DNA from: an uncultured Bacteroidales bacterium
GTDB lineage: Bacteria; Bacteroidota; Bacteroidia; Bacteroidales; UBA3824
Length of the DNA stretch: 13,403 nucleotides
Direction of reading: 5' to 3'
Assembly (NCBI GenBank): GCA_937877455.1
Contig: CALFIU010000073.1
Span: 1 to 13,403, forward strand
Shown here: positions 6,050 to 13,403 of the stretch, piece after piece
Position numbering within the stretch: the first letter of the stretch is position 1
Layout: each line of letters starts with the position of its first letter
Made by a program: the position numbers and the translations under genes
The notes under the pieces: generated by a model
What the model was told of the DNA's origin: nothing
The model's database searches: none
What the model saw: the letters and a program-made list of their open reading frames with translations, nothing else

Positions 6050-7603
6050 ATGATTTATATTTTAATTGCATTGGCAGCGTTGGCTGCAGGATTTGCCCTC
6101 GGATATTGGCTAAAAATAAAAGCTACTGAGCGCAAGGCTAAAACAATATTAGAAAACGCCGAAGAAGATGCCGAAGTTATTAAGACAAAAAAAATGCTGG
6201 AGGCAAAAGAACATTTCCTACAACTTAAAGCTGAACACGACAAACAAACTGCCGATAAAAACAATAGGCTTAACCAATTTGAATCTAAACTAAAACAACG
6301 CGAAAATTCTATAAATCAAGCTAAAAACGAATTACAGAAAAAAACTAAGGAAGCCGAAACCCTTAAAAATCAAAACGATGCTATTAAAGAAAATCTTGAT
6401 CGTCAACTCGAAAAAATAGACCAAAAAAACAAAGAACTTGACGAACTACATAAAAAAGCGGTAGAAAACCTTGAATCCATAGCAGGAATATCGGCTACGG
6501 ACGCAAAACAACAATTAATTGATAGTTTAAAAGCCGAGGCAAAATCAGAGGCTCAGTCTTTTGTTAACGACATAATAGACGAGGCTAAAATGACAGCCAA
6601 TAAAGAAGCTAAAAAAATAGTTATACAAACAATACAACGTGTAGGCGCAGAAACTGCAATAGAAAATGCTGTAACGGTGTTTAACATCGACAACGATGAA
6701 ATAAAAGGAAGGATAATAGGTCGTGAAGGTCGCAATATACGCGCCTTGGAAGCTGCCACTGGCATTGAAATAATAGTTGATGATACACCCGAAGCAATTG
6801 TTTTGTCAGGATTTGACCCAATACGTCGCGAGGTTGCAAGATTATCTCTACATCAATTGGTTACTGACGGTAGGATACACCCCGCCCGCATTGAAGAAAT
6901 TGTTTCTAAAACAAAAAAACAACTCGAAGAAGAAATTGCCGAAGTTGGCAAAAGAGCCTGCATAGACCTTGCTATCCACGGTTTACATCCCGAATTGGTA
7001 AGACTTGTTGGCAAAATGAAATATCGCTCGTCATACGGACAAAACCTTTTGCAACACTCGCGCGAAACCGCAAACCTTTGTGCTGCAATGGCTTCTGAAC
7101 TTGGATTGAACGTTAAGGCAGCTAAACGAGCTGGATTGCTTCACGACATTGGTAAAGTGCCTGATGAAGAACCAGAATTGCCACACGCAATAGTAGGAAT
7201 GAAACTTGCTGAAAAATTTAAAGAAAAGCCAGAAGTTTGTAATGCAATTGGTGCTCATCACGACGAAATTGAAATGACAACCCTAATTGCTCCAATTGTG
7301 CAAGTGTGTGATGCTATTTCGGGTGCAAGACCTGGCGCAAGACGCGAAATAGCAGAAAGTTACATCAAACGTCTTAAAGGGTTAGAAGACCTTGCTCTTT
7401 CGTATCCCGGAGTATTAAAAACATACGCTATACAAGCTGGTCGTGAATTGCGTGTTATTGTTGGTAGCGATAAAGTTTCAGACAAAGACGCTGAAGTTTT
7501 GTCAGGAGAAATCGCTACAAAAATTCAAAACGAAATGACTTACCCTGGTCAGATAAAAATAACAGTAATACGCGAAACAAGAGCTGTTAACTACGCAAAA
7601 TAG
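6050..7603 (+). CDS. rny: Ribonuclease Y
   Basis: RNase Y is a membrane-anchored endoribonuclease that starts mRNA decay, cutting single-stranded RNA. The 517-residue protein has the full family layout and usual length. A membrane anchor spans residues 1-20. A long charged coiled coil runs ~25-145. The KH RNA-binding domain includes the loop GREGRNIRALE (224-234). The HD phosphohydrolase domain has H336, the H365-D366 pair in LLHDIGK, H403/H404 in GAHHDE and D421 in VCDAISGARPGARRE. The C-terminal region ends in a typical KITVIRETRAVNYAK. All metal ligands are present, so it should be active. It is the last gene of the block and is closed by a strong hairpin terminator 32 bases downstream. 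Confidence 0.95.
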   Translation: MIYILIALAALAAGFALGYWLKIKATERKAKTILENAEEDAEVIKTKKMLEAKEHFLQLKAEHDKQTADKNNRLNQFESKLKQRENSINQAKNELQKKTKEAETLKNQNDAIKENLDRQLEKIDQKNKELDELHKKAVENLESIAGISATDAKQQLIDSLKAEAKSEAQSFVNDIIDEAKMTANKEAKKIVIQTIQRVGAETAIENAVTVFNIDNDEIKGRIIGREGRNIRALEAATGIEIIVDDTPEAIVLSGFDPIRREVARLSLHQLVTDGRIHPARIEEIVSKTKKQLEEEIAEVGKRACIDLAIHGLHPELVRLVGKMKYRSSYGQNLLQHSRETANLCAAMASELGLNVKAAKRAGLLHDIGKVPDEEPELPHAIVGMKLAEKFKEKPEVCNAIGAHHDEIEMTTLIAPIVQVCDAISGARPGARREIAESYIKRLKGLEDLALSYPGVLKTYAIQAGRELRVIVGSDKVSDKDAEVLSGEIATKIQNEMTYPGQIKITVIRETRAVNYAK

Positions 7604-7635
7604 TAATTTAGAATTCAGTTTTTTCCATATTTTCT

Positions 7636-7668
7636 CGGAACTACACCAAATGTAGTTCCGTTTTTTTT
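7636..7668 (+). terminator. Strong intrinsic terminator after rny
   Basis: A perfect ten-base stem, CGGAACTACA (7636-7645) with TGTAGTTCCG (7651-7660), closes a five-base loop and is followed by eight T. Confidence 0.92.
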
Positions 7669-7692
7669 GTAAATATTTAAACTAAATCTCCT

Positions 7693-7728
7693 TTTTTGTT
7701 ACATAAGCATAAATTTTTGTAACAAAAA
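7693..7728. repeat. 11-bp inverted repeat upstream of the GH8 gene, possible operator
   Basis: TTTTTGTTACA (7693-7703) and TGTAACAAAAA (7718-7728) are perfect inverted arms with a 14-base spacer. They sit about 75-110 bases before the GH8 start and just upstream of a weak promoter-like TATCTTTA (7756-7763). With no T-tract after it, a dimeric regulator site is more likely than a terminator, but the arms are AT-rich and no regulator gene is adjacent. Confidence 0.4.
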
Positions 7729-7801
7729 TATAGTGTTATTTTCAAGCTATACAACTATCTTTAACACTGATTTTTACAAAAAAAAATTAAAACCTTAATA
7801 A

Positions 7802-9067
7802 ATGAAAAAACTTTTAGCAGCATTGGCAGTAACAGCAATTGTATCTTGTTCGCCAAACCACCAACCTTGGGAAAAAGGAGCCATTGAAACGGGAGAGTAT
7901 AGAAACCTATTTTTGGAATATGGTTATTCGCAAAAAGAAATTGACAAAAAACTTGATGAAATTTTCAACGATGTTTTCTATGGACCAAACCGTATTTATT
8001 TTCCAGTAGGGGATAGCCTTGGATACATTTCTGACATAAAAAACAATGATGTCCGCACCGAAGGCATGTCGTATGGAATGATGGTAGCCGTTGAACTTGA
8101 CAAAAAAGATATTTTCGATAGGTTATGGCGATGGGCTAAACTATATATGCAACATCAAGATGGAGAGCGAAAAGGATATTTTGCATGGAGTTGCAAAACC
8201 GATGGAACTCGCAACGCAGAAGGTTCTGCATCAGACGGAGAACTCTATTTTATAACATCGCTGATTTTTGCATCAAACCGTTGGGGAAACAATTCTGGAA
8301 TAAACTATAAAGCCGAAGCACAAAACATACTCAACTGCTCAATGCAAAAAAAAGACACAGCAAACGTTACACCACTAATAAACTCAAAATATAGATTAAT
8401 AAACTTTACACCCGACAAATTTGGCAATATGTTTACCGACCCATCGTACCACATTCCTGCTTTTTACGAAGTATGGGCAAAATGGGCAGATGATGGACAA
8501 AAAGACTTTTGGTTGTCGGCAGCAGATTCTGCCCGCGCTTTTCTCCACAAAGCTACTGACAAAACAACTGGACTTAATCCCGATTTTTGTATGTACGATG
8601 GTTCATTATTCAAAGACACAAGATTTAAAGCCGTAAATAATTTTCGCTACGACTCGTGGCGCGTGCCAATGAATATTGCGCTTGATTATGAATGGAGCTG
8701 TACCGATGGACAATGGCAACGCAAATACGCCGAAAAAATTCAAAATTTTTTCTATTCACAAGGTATAAAAAATTATGTTGACCAATACAGAATTGACGGT
8801 AGTCTTCCTGACACAAGCGAAATTTTGCAAGCAGGAACGTATCCAAAAGCATTAAGACATTCTGTTGGTTTGGTATCAACATTAGCCGCAGCATCAATAA
8901 TGAATGGCAAGCCCAAAAGCAAAGAATTTGCTGACGAATTATGGAATCTTAAACACCAACCTCTTGAAGATGGCTATTTCGATGCTTATTACGACGGATT
9001 TTTAAGACTATTTGCATTTATGCACCTTAGCGGAAAATACAGAATAATAGAACCTCAAAACAATTAA
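7802..9067 (+). CDS. Glycoside hydrolase family 8 lipoprotein (xylanase, oligoxylanase or endoglucanase type)
   Basis: GH8 enzymes cut beta-1,4 glycans (xylan, cellulose, chitosan, mixed-linkage glucan) by inversion on an (alpha/alpha)6 barrel. The 421-residue protein starts with a lipoprotein signal (MKKLLAALAVTAIVSC), lipid site Cys16. The residues after Cys (SPNHQ) do not form the Bacteroidota surface-export signal, so a periplasmic location is more likely. Catalytic landmarks are E87 in VRTEGMSYGMM (general acid), D145 in GSASDGELYF, and D284 in FRYDSWRVPMN. This last motif is the one I recall for the base of reducing-end xylose-releasing exo-oligoxylanases. An oligoxylanase acting on imported fragments is therefore the leading guess, but substrate cannot be fixed by eye. 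The gene stands alone, with terminators on both sides and no SusC/SusD or other carbohydrate genes nearby. Confidence 0.88.
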   Translation: MKKLLAALAVTAIVSCSPNHQPWEKGAIETGEYRNLFLEYGYSQKEIDKKLDEIFNDVFYGPNRIYFPVGDSLGYISDIKNNDVRTEGMSYGMMVAVELDKKDIFDRLWRWAKLYMQHQDGERKGYFAWSCKTDGTRNAEGSASDGELYFITSLIFASNRWGNNSGINYKAEAQNILNCSMQKKDTANVTPLINSKYRLINFTPDKFGNMFTDPSYHIPAFYEVWAKWADDGQKDFWLSAADSARAFLHKATDKTTGLNPDFCMYDGSLFKDTRFKAVNNFRYDSWRVPMNIALDYEWSCTDGQWQRKYAEKIQNFFYSQGIKNYVDQYRIDGSLPDTSEILQAGTYPKALRHSVGLVSTLAAASIMNGKPKSKEFADELWNLKHQPLEDGYFDAYYDGFLRLFAFMHLSGKYRIIEPQNN

Positions 9068-9075
9068 CAGAAAAA

Positions 9076-9108
9076 AATACGGCGACAATAACTTTTTGTT
9101 GTCGTATT
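9076..9108. terminator. Bidirectional terminator between convergent genes
   Basis: AATACGGCGACAA (9076-9088) pairs with TTGTTGTCGTATT (9096-9108), 13 pairs including two G-U wobbles, with A-rich sequence on the left and T-rich on the right. It lies between the stop of the GH8 gene and the stop of the opposing phosphatase gene, so it can serve both strands. Confidence 0.8.
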
Positions 9109-11136
9109 TTATACTTTCATTCCCAAAACCATAATGTCGTCGGTTTGTTTATTATGCCCTTTCCACTGTAAAAATTTTTGCTTTATAAGTTTTTTTTGCT
9201 CCTCCATAATATCACACATAGTTTCTTTAAGCAAATTTTTATAACCTGTATTCTGCAACCTTTTATCCTTATTACCGCCAAATTGCGATAATAAACCATC
9301 GCTGGCAAGATAAATTTTGTCGTCTTTTTCAAGGGCAAAATCATGAGTAACAAACGGAATTTCTTTTATATAAACACCAATAGGATTTCTAACTGGTTTG
9401 ATAGTAATTTCCTCATCGCCACGATAACATAAAAACGGAATGTTAGCTCCCGAATACTCAAGAATATTGGTTTGCTTGTTTATAACAAGTAGCGCAGCAT
9501 CCATACCGTCAAGCATCTTATCGCTGGAATCACCTCGTTGATTCAACGTCTTTTTTACCAATTCACGAATAATATTTAAAATCTTGCCTGCATCCCTAAG
9601 ACCATAATTTCTAACAACGTCATTAAGTAACGACATGCCAAGCATACTCATAAATGCGCCAGGAACACCATGCCCAGTACAATCGGCAGCCATAACAATA
9701 AAATATTTATCATCGTTAAAAAACCAATAAAAATCACCACTTACAACGTCTTTTGGACGATAGAAAATAAAACTATCTGAAAAATAAGACATTAAACCAT
9801 TTTCTGGCGGAATCATTGACAATTGTATTTGGCGTGCGTATGCTATAGAATCTGTAATTTCTAACTTTTGATTTTCAAGCATAGTTGCCTGATGTTCAAG
9901 CATATCACGCTGCATTTTGAGCAAATCTCTTTGTTTTGATAGTTCGTCATTACGTGCAGAAATATTGCTTTTTTGTTCTTCAAGTATTTTATTAATCTTT
10001 TTAGCATTTTTGTTTTTTCGTACCAAAAAAAGTGCCGCACCCAATAAAATTGAAATCAATAAAAAATTTATAATATAATAAGAGTTATGCAATTTGCGAT
10101 CTTTTCTGAGTAAAGCAATTTCGTTTTCACGCTTTATTTTTTCGAGTTTATACTCAATATTTGACATACCAAAACGACGTTGCTGATTATAAAAAGTATC
10201 AGCATAACCCATTACAATTTTATACTGCTCTATAGCTTTTGGATAATTGTTGATCGTTGCGTAAATGTCGCCTAAATGTTCATGAGCATTTTTTACTCTA
10301 TATGGAATACCTCTTTCTATTGATGCGTCAAGACATATGCGAGCATAAAACATAGCACTATCATAAACCCTAAGATAAAGGTACATCCGACTTATCCTAC
10401 CATACAAATCACTAACAAGCTCTGTTTTAGGCACTTTTCTGCCATGTTCGGCTTCCTTATAAAGTTTTAGAGCCAAGGCATAATCTCCTTTTGCTTGTGC
10501 TGCATCTCCAAGATATTTTTTTACAGATGCAATTGCATCCCATTCGGCATTTAGTTCTTCTCGTATTTTTACCGCTTGTGATAGATAATCCCATGCCTCA
10601 TTAGCCTCATTTTGGTCAAGTTTAACACGACCTTTGTTGAGATAACAATACCCTAAAACAACAGAATCGTTCAAACTTTTTGCCATAGCGATAGCACTAT
10701 CAAGACACACCAACGCCTTATTATACTCATTGTTGTAGATATAGAGATTACCTTTGTTAACTAAGGAATAAGCTGCCTCTGCAATGTTACCACTCTCAAT
10801 AGCCAACTCAAATGCAGCATCATAATTTTTAAAAGCCTCATCGAGGTTTCCACAATTTCGTTGACAAACTCCAATATAACTATAAGATTTTATAATTTGA
10901 AATGTATCGGAATTTTCAAGTGCATATTTCAAACCTAACTCACCATATTCTAAAGCCCTATTAGATTCTAAATCTCTAAGTTTCCAACAAATTTTGTTAT
11001 ATATACTTGCCTTAGATTTTTCATCGGCTAATGATACAATCCCAATCAAACTATCAACTTCAGGATACTTGGTTTGAGAATTAGCATCCGCTACCGTAGC
11101 AACGAACAGAGCTACAATTAGCAATTTCCGAAACAT
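9109..11136 (-). CDS. Membrane TPR protein with SpoIIE-type PP2C phosphatase domain (paralogue 2)
   Basis: I start at 11136 (MFRKLLIVALF, 675 residues). A longer frame to 11214 only reads into the upstream gene's end in another frame and hides the signal peptide. Order: signal peptide 1-~20; TPR-like helical repeats ~40-320 in the periplasm; one membrane span at ~352-372; cytoplasmic coiled coil ~375-428; SpoIIE-type PP2C 450-675. Metal-site motifs are intact: VSGDFYW (D468), ADCTGHGVPGAFMSMLG (D485), ASDG (D613), QTDDIMV (D666/D667). Such phosphatases remove phosphate from Ser/Thr of STAS antagonists in partner-switching. The periplasmic TPR head probably senses a partner and signals across the membrane, which is inference. 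The ATG lies one base after the upstream paralogue's stop, with GGAGGTG just before it, so the pair is translationally coupled. Confidence 0.88.
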   Translation of the reverse strand: MFRKLLIVALFVATVADANSQTKYPEVDSLIGIVSLADEKSKASIYNKICWKLRDLESNRALEYGELGLKYALENSDTFQIIKSYSYIGVCQRNCGNLDEAFKNYDAAFELAIESGNIAEAAYSLVNKGNLYIYNNEYNKALVCLDSAIAMAKSLNDSVVLGYCYLNKGRVKLDQNEANEAWDYLSQAVKIREELNAEWDAIASVKKYLGDAAQAKGDYALALKLYKEAEHGRKVPKTELVSDLYGRISRMYLYLRVYDSAMFYARICLDASIERGIPYRVKNAHEHLGDIYATINNYPKAIEQYKIVMGYADTFYNQQRRFGMSNIEYKLEKIKRENEIALLRKDRKLHNSYYIINFLLISILLGAALFLVRKNKNAKKINKILEEQKSNISARNDELSKQRDLLKMQRDMLEHQATMLENQKLEITDSIAYARQIQLSMIPPENGLMSYFSDSFIFYRPKDVVSGDFYWFFNDDKYFIVMAADCTGHGVPGAFMSMLGMSLLNDVVRNYGLRDAGKILNIIRELVKKTLNQRGDSSDKMLDGMDAALLVINKQTNILEYSGANIPFLCYRGDEEITIKPVRNPIGVYIKEIPFVTHDFALEKDDKIYLASDGLLSQFGGNKDKRLQNTGYKNLLKETMCDIMEEQKKLIKQKFLQWKGHNKQTDDIMVLGMKV

Positions 11137-11137
11137 T

Positions 11138-13153
11138 TTACACCTCCATACCAATAACCATAACATCGTCGGTTTGGCTTTTATCTCCCTTCCATTCGAT
11201 ATATTTTTCTTCAATTAATTTAACTTGAACAGCCATCGGTTCATGGTGTACTTCTCTAAGTATTTTTTTGTAGCCAACCGATTTTAGCACTCTATCGTTT
11301 GCACCCCCAAACTGAGAATGATAGCCATCACTCGACAAATAAATTTGGTCGCCTTTTTTAAGTTCTAATGTTTGGTTTTCAAAAGGTTTTTCGTTTACAT
11401 AAACACCAACAGGATTTCTAACTGGTTTTAAATCAATTTCTTCTTCTGCTCTAAAACAAATAAAAGGAATGTTAGCACCAGAATATTCTAATAAATTGGT
11501 ATTTTTATCAATAACAATAAGTGCTGCATCCATACCATCATGCGCACTATTGGTATCGTTTATATCTTGTTTAAGATTTTTCTTTATCAAATCGCGCATA
11601 CAATTGAGAATTTTATTTGCAGTGCGACATCCATCTCGCCCAACAACTTGATTTAGCAACGAAAAACCTAACATACTCATAAATGCTCCTGGTACTCCGT
11701 GTCCTGTACAATCGGCAACCATGAGAACAAAATACTTACTATCATTAAAAGCCCAATAAAAATCGCCACTAACAACATTTTTTGGTCGATAAAAAACAAA
11801 ATGGTCTGAAAAATAATTAATAAAAGCGGTATCTTCGGGCAACATAGAAAACTGTATGCGACGTGCATACATTATAGAATCTGTAATTTCTTTTTTTTGC
11901 GCCATCAACATCGTTGTTTGTTTTTCAAGTTCATCTCGTTGTGCTGTTATTTCTGAATTTTGAGCCGATATTTCGTCTTTCTGCGCAACAAGTATTTTGT
12001 TCATCTTTCGTGTTTGACGATTTTTTACAATAATAACAACTGCTGTTATAATAACCAAAAGTACCACCGTAATCATAAAAAGCATATAATAATATTGCAA
12101 TTCTTTGTCTTTTTTTAGCAACATTATTTCGCTTTCTTTTTTTACTTGGTCAACCTTATATTCAATGTTGGTGATACCATATTTTTTATACATATTAAAA
12201 AATGTGTCACCATAATCCATTACAATATTGTATGCATCAAACGCTTTTTTGTAATCTCCTTTATAAAGATAAGCATCTCCAATGACTTTGTGAGCATCTC
12301 TAACTCGATAATTGATATTACGTTTAACCGACACCTCAAGACATTTGTTGCCATATACTAAAGCACTATCTGGTTTATTTAGTTTAAGATAGGTTGAAGA
12401 TATGCACTTATATAAAACTGCAAGTAGGTCGTAATCCTTAAAATCATAATTTCCAGAAACAGAACTAATATAGTATTTTATGGCTTCCTTATAGTTTCCT
12501 CCCATGTTAGCAGCATCTCCGATATATTTTCTTACAGTTGCGATTTTGTCCCACTCTTCATCGGTTTTTTCTCTTATTTCCAAACATTTATGCAAATAAA
12601 TCGCAGCTTGCTCACCTTGTCCAAGCGCAAGACAAACTCGTCCAAGATTGAGGTAAGAATAACCCATAATTGATGAATCTTGAATTACCTTACTTATCTC
12701 CAAAGCTTTTACAAGTTGTTTTCCTGCCAATTCAATCTCATCGTGTAGAAGGTAAAGATTACCGATATTGATATAAGAATAAGCCGCTTGATCTTTTACA
12801 TCGTGCTTTAAAGCAAGTTCCAAACCTTTGTCATAATACTCAAATGCTTTTTGATAATCGCCAAGATTGCGTTGACAAACGCCTATAAAACTATACGATT
12901 TTAAAATTTGCATCGTATCATTTATCTCCAAGGCATAAGAAAGACCTTTTTGACCATATTCTAATGCAAGTGCGGGATCAAAATTTCGCAATTTCCAACA
13001 AATTGATGTATAAATTTTGCTTTTTTCGGCTTTGCTTGCATTTTCGGCAACATTAATCAAACTATCAATTTCGGAATTGTTGTCGGCATACAATTTTTCG
13101 GAAAATGTAACTAACAACAATGTTATTATAAGTATTTTAATATATTGCAACAT
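11138..13153 (-). CDS. Membrane TPR protein with SpoIIE-type PP2C phosphatase domain (paralogue 1)
   Basis: First gene of the pair; 671 residues with the same architecture as the gene downstream. Signal peptide 1-~23 (cut near LYA-DN); TPR-like repeats ~40-320, such as AYSYINIGNLY and GYSYLNLGRVC; membrane span 355-377; coiled coil 380-425 with repeated AQ..EI units; SpoIIE-type PP2C 450-671. Motifs: VSGDFYW (D464), ADCTGHGVPGAFMSMLG (D481), HDGMDAALIVID (539-549), SSDG (D609), QTDDVMVIG (D662/D663). All acidic metal ligands are there, so it should be active. The phosphatase domain is nearly colinear with that of the second gene while the TPR heads differ more, so the pair may be a duplication with two sensors and one type of output. 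A consensus promoter lies 36 bases upstream. Confidence 0.88.
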   Translation of the reverse strand: MLQYIKILIITLLLVTFSEKLYADNNSEIDSLINVAENASKAEKSKIYTSICWKLRNFDPALALEYGQKGLSYALEINDTMQILKSYSFIGVCQRNLGDYQKAFEYYDKGLELALKHDVKDQAAYSYINIGNLYLLHDEIELAGKQLVKALEISKVIQDSSIMGYSYLNLGRVCLALGQGEQAAIYLHKCLEIREKTDEEWDKIATVRKYIGDAANMGGNYKEAIKYYISSVSGNYDFKDYDLLAVLYKCISSTYLKLNKPDSALVYGNKCLEVSVKRNINYRVRDAHKVIGDAYLYKGDYKKAFDAYNIVMDYGDTFFNMYKKYGITNIEYKVDQVKKESEIMLLKKDKELQYYYMLFMITVVLLVIITAVVIIVKNRQTRKMNKILVAQKDEISAQNSEITAQRDELEKQTTMLMAQKKEITDSIMYARRIQFSMLPEDTAFINYFSDHFVFYRPKNVVSGDFYWAFNDSKYFVLMVADCTGHGVPGAFMSMLGFSLLNQVVGRDGCRTANKILNCMRDLIKKNLKQDINDTNSAHDGMDAALIVIDKNTNLLEYSGANIPFICFRAEEEIDLKPVRNPVGVYVNEKPFENQTLELKKGDQIYLSSDGYHSQFGGANDRVLKSVGYKKILREVHHEPMAVQVKLIEEKYIEWKGDKSQTDDVMVIGMEV

Positions 13154-13403
13154 AAATAAAATTCTCTGAATTCAAAAATTTTTATATGCAAATATAATGC
13201 AATTTTTAGATAATTACCCAAAAAGTTACTTTGTATTTTTCTAACCCCCAAAAAAAATTAATTAAGGGGACTTCTAAAAATTATTTTTTCGTGTCATTGC
13301 ATCGAACCTTGCGAAGTCCTTTGTCAAGATACGAAACTAATGACGCTGCGAATTTATATCAAATATCTCATTTGTACAATTTTTTCAACTGATTTTCCGA
13401 CTT
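13154..13403. other. Gene-free right end: promoter plus unexplained structured DNA
   Basis: No frame of note was found in these 250 bases. The left part holds the promoter of the phosphatase operon. The right part (13255-13350) is less AT-rich and carries two interleaved inverted pairs, GGACTTC/GAAGTCC and GTGTCATT/AATGACGC. It may be the end of a dispersed repeat or of an RNA gene that continues past the window. I do not recognise it. Confidence 0.4.
13189..13222 (-). promoter_or_regulatory. Bacteroidota-type promoter for the TPR-PP2C operon
   Basis: On the minus strand TTTG (13222-13219) and a perfect TAnnTTTG box, TATATTTG (13196-13189), are 22 bases apart, at the long end of the usual spacing. 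Transcription would start near 13182, giving a leader of about 28 bases. Confidence 0.6.

Noticed and set aside
7817..7870. Surface-export signal after the lipid Cys of the GH8 protein
   Set aside because: The residues after Cys16 are SPNHQPW, lacking the acidic run expected for Bacteroidota outer-surface lipoproteins.
11137..11214. N-terminal extension of the second PP2C protein
   Set aside because: It overlaps the upstream gene's coding end; starting at 11136 gives a signal peptide like its paralogue and a one-base junction.

Overview
The window is AT-rich and most of it (from about 942 to the right end) looks like the chromosome of an uncultured Bacteroidota/Bacteroidales-type bacterium. 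The evidence is promoters of the TTTG/TAnnTTTG type, almost no Shine-Dalgarno sequences, a Bacteroidota-style DnaE N-terminus, and the order zapA - 6S RNA - rny that I recall from that phylum. The leftmost ~940 bases look different. They encode, on the minus strand, the C-terminus of a coiled-coil V-ATPase-like subunit and then an AC39-family subunit C most like the spirochaete (Treponema) type. That subunit C gene has a textbook Shine-Dalgarno. This block is fused in frame to the first ~376 residues of DnaE, so the joint near 942 is either an assembly chimera or a rearrangement that destroyed this dnaE copy.

Layout. 1-724 (-): V-ATPase subunit C, running off the left edge. 736-2070 (-): DnaE PHP N-terminus ending in the foreign coiled-coil tail. 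2071-2351: AT-rich spacer with two perfect DnaA boxes exactly 80 bp apart, a candidate replication origin or DnaA-controlled region. 2352-4829 (-): a two-gene operon, a degenerate receiver fused to an RsbW-like ATPase and then a 14-repeat SEL1 protein whose ATG directly abuts the upstream stop. 5115-7603 (+): a growth and RNA block with a small coiled-coil protein, zapA, a 6S-like RNA and RNase Y, closed by a strong terminator. 7802-9067 (+): a GH8 glycoside hydrolase lipoprotein. 9109-13153 (-): two tandem paralogues, each with signal peptide, TPRs, one membrane span, coiled coil and SpoIIE-type PP2C phosphatase. 13154-13403: promoter and unexplained structured DNA.

How the genes may work together. 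The RsbW-like ATPase and the two membrane-anchored SpoIIE-type phosphatases are the opposing enzyme classes of a partner-switching cascade (kinase/anti-sigma versus phosphatase acting on a STAS antagonist). No STAS protein or sigma factor is visible here, so a functional link is inference. The receiver domain on the ATPase has serine where the phosphorylated aspartate should be, so it probably does not receive signal by ordinary phosphotransfer. The zapA-rny block joins cell division, RNA polymerase control (6S RNA) and mRNA turnover.
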